This document shows positions 33,337 through 44,365 of a stretch of 44,642 bases of DNA, piece by piece (position 1 is the stretch's first letter; each line of letters begins with the position of its first letter). This DNA is from Emmonsiellopsis sp. PD_33 (lineage: Eukaryota > Ascomycota > Eurotiomycetes > Onygenales > Ajellomycetaceae): contig JANTQF010000295.1 in NCBI GenBank assembly GCA_032988165.1, positions 1-44,642 of the forward strand, given 5' to 3'. The notes beneath the pieces are model-generated. The model did not search any database, was not told the origin of the DNA, and was given only the letters and a program-made list of their open reading frames with translations. The position numbers and the translations under genes are program-made.

Positions 33337-36300
33337 TTACCCGGCGAAAATATACCTCCCCGCCGCTAGTGTCCGTCGAGTAGAAACTTCTGACCATGTC
33401 TTCTCGACAGGCTTAGGTTCATCAGCAGCGGCTGCTGTACCGTTACTCGTGCCAAGCGTCTCATCAGCGAATGGGTCATCCTCCTTTGTCACCGGTCCGC
33501 CGCCAGTCGCAGTGGTAGTCTGGGCACTGATAGCAAGTCTATCCCCGCTGTTTGCGTTCGGGACATCGAATTTGGCCTCGACTTTGCCCTTTCGTGGCCA
33601 GCTTACTGTCGTTGCGAATCGGGCAAGGAACCGTCCATCGCCAGAAGGGGACACTTCCAATTCCGGTATTTTCCACGTGACGGCGGAGATCTTGCGGCGG
33701 AACGCCGCGCCCGTGTTGGGATACATGACCGCACCAGTGGCCCGAGCAACCTCGCGCGGTTGCTTGGTGACTGGGTCTTCTTCGGGGGCGAGATCGAGGT
33801 TGACCGTCAGGACAACATTCTTAAGCGTGAGCGCTGTCGAAGGCAGCGCGGAGATAAATTTGGGGTTTATGGAGTAGTTAATGATGACGCTAGCTTGGAA
33901 TTCCTCCAAGTTCCAAACTGGAGAAAATAGGACGGGGCAGTAGGCTGATAGGTTTGAAGGGTCGAGATGAATTTGGTACTTGAACGCAACGGTTGGGATT
34001 GAGCGGGCAATGCTAGGGAGCGAAACGAGGTATTCGCCTTTCTTTTCGTCGTCGCCAGTTACCTTCTCCTTCCCTTTATCGGATTGGGCTGCTTCCGTTA
34101 CAAAGACGGGATTGGCAGCCACCTTTTCGAGTATCTGGAAATTATTTAGGCGAACGAGCTCGGGGGTGGAGGGGGGTTTTGTGGTAGAATTATAGGCCAG
34201 AGCCAATTCCCCAACGACGAAAGAACGGGTAACAGCGCCCTCGGAGAACCAAGCATTCACGGTTTCTACTATCGATGCATTAAGCCCCGGTTCGGATAAC
34301 TCAGGGTGAGAAATAGGTCCGGATAGACTGTGGAGGGTCTGTGACGAGTGGATCGACGTAGTATCCGACAGAGCATGATCTTCATGAGCACCTGTTGGAG
34401 ATGCTACAGCTTTGCTTGCAGATAATGGGGAAATTGGCGCTGGTGCTGAGGTAATGCCGGGAGCTGCGCCAAGTCCTTGAAGCACATCTTCCCCTGCCGG
34501 TGGTGGATTTGGGATGAAAATTGTGTTTCTGACGTCTCGACGTCCCCGCAAGGTCCCAGTCCCGCGAGAGAGGCCAGAGTGTTGCGCTTGCTAAATGGCG
34601 AATTAGAAATCACCACTAATGAAGGATGCAAGCAAGCAGGGCTTACCAATCGTAAGGTATTCGCCATCTCGTTCATGGCCAATTTTGCCTCGCCTTCATC
34701 CTCTTGGATAGGCTGGTCACGGATTGTAAGGTTCAACCCAGGCTCCTCCGTGCTACTTAAATATAAGCCACTGCATTCGTTAGAAACGGAAAAGATGAAG
34801 ACCTACGCAGCAGCTTCCTTCTGCACTCGTGATATTTCATCAAGACTGTCAGGTCGGGCAGAATATCCCTCGGAATCAGTCTGAGATTGGAAATGTTAGT
34901 AGTGTGATTCGAACCTTCAATGGGGATTCCATACCTGACGATGGCTAGGGGCCTGATGGACGGAGTCTGTCTTTGTCTCAGGTGTATCCTCTACAGCAGT
35001 TCCCTCAGGAATAACCGCACCATTAGGCGTGAGAGGTCTCTGGCGAGTTTGTGGAATCGAGTCAGTCCGGGATGGCTCTCGGCTTGAAGTAGGACGTAAC
35101 GAAGTTTCGTCTCTCGAGGTGGTGGGGGCTAGAGTATTTCCCGAGTTCGGCTGGGCATTGACTTGGTGGAAGTTTCGTGTGGAGTCATTCCTTCGGAATG
35201 AAGTGAAGGGACGGAATTTCCTTTCCGGGGACGTTGTGGCTCCGCCTGATGGTTGCACGACGCTCTTCCTTCGGCCCATGACGGTACCCAGTCGCTTCAG
35301 ACCGCCCAGTGGCGTGTGCCGCTGTTGTGGTAGTGGCGGTGATTGCTCCGTAGCTGCATGGAAGTTAGAGATTGCCATCGATCGATTCCTTTACGTCTAA
35401 AAATGTGTACATACCAATACCCAACCTACCCCGATTCGACCGGCCCGAGCGCTGGCTAGCAGCATCGTCCTGGATTCTAGGCGGCGGAGGCAAGGGTTCC
35501 GAATGTTCCTGGGCGGTTGTAGGAGGGGAAGTAGTTGACGTTTGAGCAATCGATCTTCTTGGTTCCGGGGCTCGGCCACCAGTTGCTTTAGCAACGAACG
35601 TTCTTATCTCATCATCGGTCTGAACATTCAACAATGCATTCAGACAAGTCTCGGCAGTCTGCCTATTCCGCTCAATCTGATCGACCTCATGAGTCTCAAA
35701 CTGGGTGAGAACGTCTCTTAGATGATTAAGCCGGTGCTCATCGACGGCCTGCAGTTGCTCGAATACAAAAGGTGCTCTCGATTCCCACTGCTGTGCCACA
35801 TCTTGCGCAGCAGAAATGGCAGCGGACGATTTCGCGGCTGCTTTTGGGCCTCTATCCTTCAACTTGTCCGCCTTCTTTTTCGCAGACTCGAGCTCTTTGG
35901 CCAAATTGGCTAGATCAGTTTGCATGGTGGACATGGATTGCATGTCACGGTTCTTGATTGCATATTCTCTCAGTGGGCGTTCAACGTCCGTCTCGATCTC
36001 GTGTGAAAGGGTCTCGTGCGACTGGGCTAGGGATTCCGTGGAAGATATGATGCGCTGCCAGGGCAATTGAAACACTCTGACTCTTGATTAGCATTTCCCT
36101 CCATCATCGCGCCAGCAATCCGTGGCCTTGGTTTCCTTACCCTAATGATGAACCTCCATCCTGTTGTGGCCGACGCGCAAGCCTTCGTAGTCCCAGGGCG
36201 TAAGCTTCCTCTATCTTTCGTCGTTCCTAGCCAGCATATCGTAAGTATGCGATCGCGAAGCATTTTCCAAAGCAATATATATCCAAAGAGAAGTACCGAA

Positions 36301-36526
36301 AGCCAGTCTGCAATATCCGTATTAATCTTGCTAATCAGTCGAATGCGTTCGTTAAGGATGGCGGTTGCTTGCGAAGGGGTGACGGTGGCCTAGCGACGTA
36401 ACGTAAACAAGAACATTTAATTAGCCACCGGAATGCAATCGACATGCCGTATACCACCGCACAACGCGACCTGGGACATTTGCTACTCACCGCAATGGCT
36501 GGATACTCTTCCCGCGACAAGTCCAT
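33337..36526 (-). CDS. SYP1: Muniscin endocytic adaptor: F-BAR plus mu-homology domain (SYP1-like)
   Basis: Eight exons (minus) join in phase to 910 residues: 36526-36491, 36389-36297, 36226-36141, 36076-35415, 35353-34935, 34880-34807, 34755-34647 and 34590-33337. Syp1/FCHo proteins arrive early at endocytic sites, bend membrane through F-BAR and bind cargo through the C-terminal domain. Residues 1-250 form the F-BAR (start MDLSREEYPAIA; NERIRLISKINTDIADWL; ERRKIEEAYALGLRRLARRP; then SHEIETDVERPLREYAIKN). The middle (about 270-510) is Pro/Ser/Arg/Thr-rich and likely disordered. The C-terminal third is the muniscin mu-homology fold (LNASIVETVNAWFSEG, VAFKYQIHLD, GRFLARFATTVSWP). The short exons lie in the F-BAR and linker. 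It is divergent from the kinase gene at 37095. Confidence 0.92.
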
Positions 36527-37094
36527 GGCTGCTGATAAATGGGCCCGATGACGAATTGGCTGGGGGATGGCTCATAACAACATAATCTAATTTTCGTGGG
36601 AGGAGGATAAGATAGGCAGGATACAAATACAATGCAATTGGAGAGGACAACGGGGAGAATACTACCTAAGAGCAGGGAGAGGTGCTGGCGGGGAGGGGGG
36701 GAGAGGAGGAGAACGACGTCGCAGGAGGTTTGCGGAGATGGAAGAGATCTCCTTTGGGCAAGCGTCGGAAACGCCAAGACGGGCAACGTTAGCGACGTCA
36801 CGTGGCTCTGTCCGTCCCCCGATTTGCCGTTGGGCTGGACATTCCATCTTGAAAAATATACAGCTTTGTTAGGCTATTAGTGAATGATGATAGTTGATGT
36901 GTTCTATGTGATACTTGCAAGGTTATGATGAGAAAAGCTTCATGCATATATACTTTGGCACAATGTGTACTACCCGATGCTGTTCCTAGCCCTACCTTTG
37001 TTTGGTTTTAACCCTCTGCCAACAACCGCCTGTAACGGCTGTGGGGGAAGTTAACTTTAGCAAGCAAGAAAAATACCGACGCCAACCGGACACG
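36527..37094. promoter_or_regulatory. Divergent promoter region, SYP1 / CAK-like kinase, with CRE and E-box core
   Basis: The 568 bp between the two ATGs contain GACGTCA (36794-36800) overlapping the palindromic E-box CACGTG (36799-36804). The first is a bZIP/CREB-type half-to-full site and the second a bHLH or Cbf1-type site. Sharing by the two genes is inference. Confidence 0.55.
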
Positions 37095-38590
37095 ATGGCA
37101 TCAAACTCTAGCTGGAATGCAGATATCGGATTTTCAGACCGGCTGAGTCTTGTATCAACAATGTAAGTGGCTATAGTTGAATCTGGCGAGGTGTTACTCA
37201 TGCTCACTTTCTCCATCCAGACTCGCCGCATATCGACGGGCAGTGCCGTCAGCGGACTTCTCAGAAGCCCATGCGGAAGCAAAGAAACTGGAAAATGAAG
37301 CCTTTACTTCTGCGTCTAATAAAGTAGGTTGATGCAGCCTGAAGTCGGATGACGTGACTACTCCGTTTCTTTTAGAAAAAACACATAAATAAAAGCATAC
37401 AATAGGAAGAATATCAAGCCCAATGTCAAAAGTCCATCGACGAGCTAGATAGCCGGGAGCAGCCTGCTCCCGTGAGCAGTGCGCCAGACGCAATTGAATA
37501 TGCAGAGCCGGAATCAGATTCAGAATCCACTCAGGCTGGTAAGACAATTGGCGCATACACGACAGCCATATACCACCAAGAAGGCATCTTCTCGACAATA
37601 TACAAAGCAAAAAGCGAATCCGGAACAACCGTGGCTTTGAAACTCACAACCCCCCATCTCATGTCCCCCCCGCATGATTCAAAACGCGAAGCAAGGATCC
37701 TCAAAACACTCTCACACTCAAACATAATCCCGCTCCTGGATACCTTCAGCCAACCCGGCGGCCACTTCGTCCTTGTCTTCCCATTCGTCCCGCTCCATTT
37801 CGACAACCTCATGCATCAAAACGTGCTCACCCCGCAACAGACACGGTCACACCTGCGGGATCTATTCTCAGCCCTGGCCTTCACACACGCTCAAGGCATC
37901 ATCCACCGCGACATCAAACCATCCAACATTCTCCTCCGCAACGCAGCGGGGCCAGCATACCTCGCTGATTTTGGAATTGCATGGTCGCCAACAGATGAGG
38001 ATTCGGAGGAAGCTGATAAAAAGATCACCGATGTGGGAACGACCTGCTACCGGCCCCCGGAGGTTCTCTTTGGAGACAAGGCTTATGGGACCAGTCTTGA
38101 CCTGTGGGCGGCAGGTTGTGTCGTTGCAGAGGCGGTTGACATACACCATAAGCAACTTTTCGATGCGGGCCCGTTGGGAAGCGAGTTGGCGTTGGTGCAT
38201 TCTATGTTTGTGACGTTGGGGACGCCTAATTCCGAAAGTTGGCCTGTATGTGTTCTGTTTCTTTTAAACCGCTTGACGGATAAGTGTATACGCCCCTGTT
38301 TTGGGAACGATAGCTAATCCATTAACCACCAACCGCAGTCAACAAAGAATCTCCCTGACTGGGGCAAGATACAATTCAAAGAATACCCGGCCAAGCCGTG
38401 GACGGAGATACTGAATGGTGCTTCATCTAATGGAAGGGATCTGGTCAGTCAGTTGGTGAGATATGAAGGGAGCCAAAGGCTGTCTGCTGCTCTGGTAGGT
38501 TTGCAATCTCTCTCTCTGTGTGTGATATATGGCTAACCTGGAGACTGTCTGGCATCATAGGCTCTGGAACATCCATATCTGAAGTTGTAG
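37095..38590 (+). CDS. CDK-activating-kinase-like protein kinase (Cak1/Csk1 type)
   Basis: Exons 37095-37162, 37221-37323, 37406-38245, 38339-38494 and 38561-38590 give 398 residues; the last exon codes only nine residues and stop. The kinase core runs from about 105 to the end. Visible: ATP-site Lys136 in VALKL, helix-C Glu152, catalytic IIHRDIKPSNILL (HRD at 224-226), DFG at 245-247, and a CDK-type activation segment GTTCYRPPEVLFG (RPPE at 273-276). The glycine-rich loop is atypical (EGIFSTIYKA, one Gly), as in monomeric Cak1-type kinases. The T-loop has no clear CDK activating-Thr motif. These traits and the CDK-like C-lobe suggest a kinase that activates CDKs, as Csk1 does in fission yeast; Cak1 versus another CDK branch is not settled. 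An acidic Ser/Glu stretch precedes the kinase (about 88-100). Confidence 0.82.
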
Positions 38591-40396
38591 AGACAAGCTT
38601 GGATAGTATGCTGGCCTGTGAGGATAACTCCTAACCTACAGAGGCTGGATTGTGAAGTGGTTGGCGGTTGGATAAGCTTTATCAGATGTAGTGTTGGCAA
38701 TATTCTCGGGCATTGGATTGGTTAACCATATGGGTATTCGAATCAGCCACCCTCCTTACTCAAACCACCGAATCAAAGAAACCCGTTGCTACTATTACAG
38801 CGAGGGCAGGTGCGATCTAGATAAGTCACGTGAGACGGCGTTTGGGGGGTACGGGGCCACTTAATTAGCGGCGCTGGAGAGTGGAGAGAAAACACAGAAC
38901 AGCCAATGGCAAGAGCGAGTCGGCGATGGCGAGGTTCTCGAACCATGTGAAAGCTCAACAAGGTTCCATCGCGGGTTTGTATTATATTTTCTTTTTCTCC
39001 TCTTTGTCAAGAACGCGGCGAGCCGGGGACATCCGAGGATTTATCATCCGAATAATAAAATACGTGAATATGGAGGTTTCTGGGATGGGAAGAAGTAGAT
39101 ATATGAAGATGGTGGAATTAATTATGCATGGATATTGATTAATTAATGCCATTGTCCAACGGACCGCGGAGCATGGCATTTGGCATGGCAAGGTGTGACG
39201 GCAGCCTTGAACCGAGGCGCTGGGATCGGCAATGATGCACGCTGCGAGTGTCAGTGGCAGCGCCGATTCTGTGCACATCACCAACAGACGAGATGGATGT
39301 ATTCCCGGGCTATTAATAGGCGCAGCACAAACATCAACCACACCCCTGGAATTGGATGGCCGGATATTCAACTGGTTGTTGGCGTTGGTGAGCCTCGTAT
39401 TTACCCGTGCCAGCTTCCAAGCACGCGGAGGAGAGGAAGCAAATGCGCCGGGAACGGAAAACAAAACAAAAAATACAGTCTTGGAAACAAACCGCGAACC
39501 CCTGAGTAATTAGTAAGATTGGGCAATGCAACGGGTACCTGGCGCCTTGCCCGAAGCAGCCTAGCCGCCACCCCCAGAGTGGCTGACGGGCGGGCGCTGA
39601 TTGGCCGGTGGGGCGGGGCGTGTTTGAGATTGCGGCCGGCGCCAAAACGGGGCCAGCCCTGTCTGCCCGTATTGACGGCGTATTACGGGCGGTGTTTCCC
39701 GCTGGCGGCAGGGGACTGGCCAGTCAGGCCCCGCGGACTGTGTTTCCCCCGTACAGACAGCCATACCGCCATACTGCTAAAACACAGGCCGTACGGTATT
39801 GGCGTATCGACCCCTCCGCCAGTCATCAGCCGCTGTCCAGCTCGCTCGCTTGGCTTGCCGCTTTGGATCTCGCGCTCCTCGGGGCTGTCTCTCCTCTCGC
39901 TTCTCTTCTTCAACCTCATCTCATCTCTTCTCCTCACCTCACCTCGCCGTCGCCATCCGCCATCCTCCCTCCCTCCCTCCCTCGAACCCCTTCTTACGTT
40001 CTCTCCTACACTCTTTTCATTCGTTCTTGCGCCTGGTTGCTCGTTGTCTTTCCTTCTACCCCCCTTGTTCGCGAGCGCAGGTCCAGAACACCACGCTCTT
40101 TTCCCTGACCACGGGCTCTGTCTCTTGAGAATCCACTGCCTCCGTCTTTGGAATCCAATCCTTTATCACGTCCGCGACTGATTCAATTCACCAACCCGCC
40201 AAGCATTCCTCTTGAGAGTAAATCGACTATCAAACCCCCACATATCGAGTTCGCAAGTGAATACCGTCCAGACTTCGAACACAACCGTCCTTTTTTCTCG
40301 AGCGCACTGGTTGCTGCAATTCTCTCTCCCCTTTAAATCCGACATATACCCAACAAAACAGTGTCCTCTGTGTAGAACACTCCAAATACACACATC
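38591..40396. promoter_or_regulatory. Intergenic region: kinase 3' end and long CT-rich leader of the SH3 gene
   Basis: The 1.8 kb hold no convincing gene. Near 38825-38833 lies GTCACGTGA, a perfect E-box with flanks typical of Cbf1/USF-like sites. From about 39840 to 40390 the plus strand is very rich in C and T (many TCTC, CCTCC runs), the usual look of a long 5' leader of an active fungal gene. GC-rich sequence at 39540-39780 opens long frames on both strands, which I take as chance. Confidence 0.5.
38825..38833. promoter_or_regulatory. E-box palindrome GTCACGTGA
   Basis: Perfect CACGTG core with symmetrical GT/GA flanks that match Cbf1/USF-type sites. It is about 235 bp after the kinase stop and 1.56 kb before the SH3 gene ATG, so its target is unclear. 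Confidence 0.4.
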
Positions 40397-42417
40397 ATGC
40401 CTCACCAACAGCATCGACATGTCAAGAAGAACGCTGGCCTCAAACGGGATGGCATTCTGGACGACCTGCTCGACAACATCATTCCTCGCGCTTCGGAAGA
40501 TGACGTAATTTATATCACGGTCGAACCCACATTTTCTGGCCCTATCGGCGGATTTATAACTGAAGGTGCAGGAGGTGGAGGAAATGTTGGCGCCCCTGTG
40601 CAACCGACCAGGAAGCCGTCGCGTACCACCACACCAGCTGCCAAACCGACTCCAAAACCCACCACTAAACGAACCACAACTGCAAAAGCTAAAACTACCC
40701 CGAAGACGAAGTCGACACCAACCCCAAATACCCTCGCTACATCGGTTTCGACCCCCTCCAATGCGCTTGCATCGCCTACTGGCTTGGGTGGACTGGCGGC
40801 ATCGCCCACTCCAAGTGATGTGGCTAAAGAGTCTGGTGGCATGACGGGTGGCGCAAAGGCTGGATTGGCAATAGGAATTATCGCGCTGTTTGCGCTGATT
40901 GCGGGTGCCGCTTTGCTCTTTGTTCGAAAGCGGAAACGAGACCGTGAGTTGGATGAGGTTGATAATGAAAAGCCTGCTTTTGGAGCCAGCTCTGGTCCTC
41001 CTGGTGGTCCTCCCCCTTTGACGCGCACAATGACCTCCCCCGCCCCGCCGCAACTCAGTGTCCGTCCCATTACCCAATTCTCTCCAGATTTTACTGGAGG
41101 TGCTCCCGGTTCAGGAAGTGGATATGGAGCTAACCTCGCTGCTGCTGGTGCTGCTGGTTTTGGTGCTGCTGCCGCTACTCGTAATCTAACCAACGAGAAG
41201 CCACAACCACCACCCAAGACGCCCAATGGTGAACACAACCCGTTCAATGATCCTGTGAACCCCTTTGAGAATCCTGCAGGTGCTTCCAGCCCTCCCGCGC
41301 CTCCTGCTGTTGCCAACAGTGCTCCAGCACCACTGGCCGCTCGCATTCCATCCCCTGATATGCCTGACGCCCGCACACCATCGCCAGAAACTCTTGGTAT
41401 GGGTGTTGCAGCTACAGGCACTGCTGTTGCCGCTGGAACTGTCGGTGCTGTTGCCGTCCGTCGCAGCTTGAATAGCGGCAAACCACAAGGTCCCCCTGAA
41501 GCCTTTGCCAATGGTCCCCCGCCAGCCAGCCCTGCCTTGAGCCAGGATTCTGCTTCCGTAGCTTCCGCTGCTGGTCCTGCCGGCGCCGGGCCTACTAATG
41601 TCCATCGTGTTCAACTTGACTTTGCTCCCTCCATGGATGACGAGCTTGAACTCAAGGCTGGCCAGCTTGTGCGCCTTGTTCATGAGTATGATGATGGCTG
41701 GGTATGTTCTCCCTAACTCCAAAGTTCACGCTTTCTCAGCGACAAGTAGACTAACAACAGCATTAGGCTCTCTGCGTACGTCTCGATCGGTCCCAGCAAG
41801 GTGTCGTGCCACGAACCTGTCTCTCTGCTCGTCCTGTGAAGCCCCGTCCTCGCGGCCCACCTGGTCCCCATGGACCCCCTGGTCCTCGTGGCCCCATGGG
41901 TCCTGATGGCCGTTCTATGTCGATGAGCAGCCAAATGTCTCAAGGCCCCAATGGACCTCCCCGCTTCCAGCCTCCTCCTAATGGACGACCAGCCTCACCA
42001 AATGCAGGTTATCGCCCGTACCCCTCTCCAGGCCGCCCGATGTCTCCAGCTCAGTTTCCCCAGGTTCCACGATCCCTATCCCCCGGACCTGGCGGAAGAA
42101 TACCCCAGCCGCGGTCGATGAGCCCCGGTCCTTACGGCCCAGGTGGTATGAAGAAGCCATCCATGCCCGCCGCTCAACGGCAACGAAGCTATAGTACTGG
42201 TGCAGCCGATGGTCCAGCCAACTCCCCACCAGTTGGTCCAGGTGGCTTCAGCGGATCCCCACCCCAAGCCTCCCCCCCACTCCAGCAACAAGCGGCCCCA
42301 CAATCGCCCAAGCCGCGAAGCCCGCCAGTGTCGATGAGTCCGATCGAGCGGAAACCAGTTCCTGTGCAGCCAATTCAGCCAGCCCAGCCAGCCCAGCCAA
42401 CCCAACAACAAGAATAG
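40397..42417 (+). CDS. Single-pass membrane protein with SH3 domain and collagen-like tail
   Basis: Exons 40397-41701 and 41767-42417 give 651 residues; the intron falls inside the SH3 domain. Order: short conserved-looking N-terminus (DNIIPRASEDDVIYITVEPT), Thr/Lys/Pro-rich region (70-125), one membrane helix (AGLAIGIIALFALIAGAALL, about 155-176) with a basic stop-transfer RKRKRDR, a long Pro/Ala/Gly-rich cytosolic part, then SH3 (about 405-460; start VQLDFAPSMDDELELKAG, then HEYDDGW, end GVVPRTCLSA). Beyond it are seven Gly-x-y triplets (GPPGPHGPPGPRGPMGPDGR) and a Pro/Ser/Gln-rich tail. No N-terminal signal peptide is seen. The design recalls yeast Fus1-like SH3 membrane proteins, which act in polarity or fusion, but that match is by build only. 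Confidence 0.85.
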
Positions 42418-43589
42418 TTGAGCTGAGTTCTTAAACTCCATTTTGTAGTTTTCGACTTTTGCACTGTGTCTTTTTCTTCATCAGTAATCAAAAGCCATGG
42501 CTTGAGTACGCCTCGAAAATATTCATCCACAATTCTGACCGGCCGCTGGACGGGACGATGGCTGAGACGATTATTCAATGCAATACGTGCGCGACGACCT
42601 ATTATTCAAGCGATATCCGAAATCACAGTTGATTTTTTTTTCTCCCCCTACGCATTGTGCCGGAAATAACATCGAGGTTTTCACATTTTTCCCTTTCCAG
42701 CTTCACTTCTCTTAAATTTGGTTAGCTTTGGATCGATAATGAGGTGAAGAAGAGTCGGAGGAACTTAATGCCCCCCGCACCACATGACATATTCGTCATC
42801 TCATGAAAACGGAAAACTCAAAACGATACTTGCTTATCCTTTTTCTTATCACTACCCGTTTTTTTTTATTTTCTATCTGATACTCCCATCTTTTTCTCTC
42901 CTCCGCCTTATGGCAGGTTGGATACATCTTCAATTTCTAGTCTCTAATTCGAGCCCGGGAGGTCCTGTTCAAGATCGAGGGTTTCCGAGAACGGGTCGAC
43001 GCGGTGAGCAAATTCCTAAGTGCAGAAACTTGAATTCAACCACTGCCTGCGACCAACAGAATTGCCCCGCCTCTTCGCCCTTCTCCCCTCTAACTTCCCA
43101 TTTATTTATTTATTTTCCTTATGTGTGATTCCCTTGGGTTAATTCCTTTTTTTTGTATCTTGTTTTTTTTTTTTCCCCCTATCTCCCCAATCACCCAACC
43201 CAGCCCTGTGTGTCCCCCCTTTTTTTTGCCCCTTGTATCTTATCTAGCTACCGACATACATACAGCCACGGGCTACACTGATGTATTGTATTTCGTACAT
43301 AAATACGTACATGATAATTGTTCAGGTAGCCGGATAAATAAATGAATAAATAAACTGAATAAACCAAAGAAAGAAAAGATAAAACAGCCACATGGAAATA
43401 GATGCACATGCATGCAACCAGCCCTAAAGAAAGGTTATGCAGAGAGTAGCACCAACACGCAAGGCAGGAAGGCTGCTGCAGGTAGGGTTGGGTTACACAT
43501 GTTACGTGTGACCACTGACAGCTTTACGTCAAAATAAAAATAATTAAGCTTTTTTATGGGCGACGGTGATTGGATGGATGGGGATCGGT

Positions 43590-44365
43590 GGGTGGGGAGA
43601 TGTGCACAGTGCAGGTGCCAGGTGGGGACATGAGGAAGTGACGGACTTGTGGTACTACATAAGGTTCCGGAGTTTTTTTTTTGTTGGTGAAGGCGTTTAT
43701 GCAAGGAGGTAAGGAAGGCTATGAACGATGGATGGGTGGATGGATGGGAATCAGTGGGTATTGTTATGTTATGTTATAATTTAACGTCCAGGGGGGGGGT
43801 AGGCGTAGCCTGTCCCCCAGCGGCCTCCCGAAGGACATAGGGACGCGCGACGCTATGTGTCTATTTCTACTCTAATCTCTTATTTACAGGCGATATAGTG
43901 ATGTAGTGATGCGGTGTGTAGGAGGCGGGTTCATGAGAAGACTGGCCTGTGGCCTATCATCCATGCTTGGCCCGACGTATGGCCCGGCATGGTGGCGGGG
44001 TGAGCAGCGGACTGCAGGGGGTGTACTGGGCAGCGCCAGTTAAGGGCATGTCGCCAAAAAGAAGGACTGAAAGAAAACCGACAATGAGGCCGTGAGAGGG
44101 CGAAGCGAACGCCATGGAGCGGAATAGACAGAGAAAATGAAAGAGGGCTAAAGCAAACGTCATGGAGCGGAACAGATAGGGGGCAAAGAAGAATCGGTGG
44201 GTAGATGGGTGGGCGGGGACATAATAGTTAAGTTAAGTTAGATTCGTGATGCGTGAGGTTCCAAAGTTTCTTTTGTTGGTGAAGGGAGTTACGCAGGTAT
44301 TTAAGCTTGTGAATGAGTTTATGGATGGATGGAGGATGGGTGGGTGGATGGGTGGATAGTTAGAT
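43590..44365. repeat. Diverged direct repeat, two copies about 600 bp apart
   Basis: Copy 1 (about 43580-43760) and copy 2 (about 44190-44365) share in order: an ATCGGTGGGT-like block, GGGGACAT, a GAGGTTCC/AAGGTTCC block followed by a T-rich run and TTGTTGGTGAAGG, and a GATGGATGG run. Identity is patchy, with insertions. The limits are approximate. Confidence 0.5.
44096..44190. repeat. Tandem duplication of about 48 bp
   Basis: CATGGAGCGGAA occurs at 44113-44124 and again at 44161-44172, with similar flanks (GCGAACGC / GCAAACGT before, TAGACAG / CAGATAG after). Most differences are transitions. Confidence 0.65.

Noticed and set aside
39519..40181. 220- and 166-codon plus-strand frames upstream of the SH3 gene
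   Set aside because: Two overlapping frames in GC- then CT-rich leader sequence; translations are runs of Ser, Leu and Pro as expected from CT-rich DNA. No orthologue-like motif.
40166..41077. 303-codon minus-strand frame over the start of the SH3 gene
   Set aside because: Overlaps the leader and first exon of a well supported gene; rich in Ser, Arg and Cys with no family signal.
40510..41511. 333-codon open frame antisense to the SH3 gene
   Set aside because: It lies wholly opposite a coding exon rich in Pro, Ala and Gly codons with C or T in third position, which opens the antisense frame. Its residues are low-complexity Gly/Ala/Val and match no domain.
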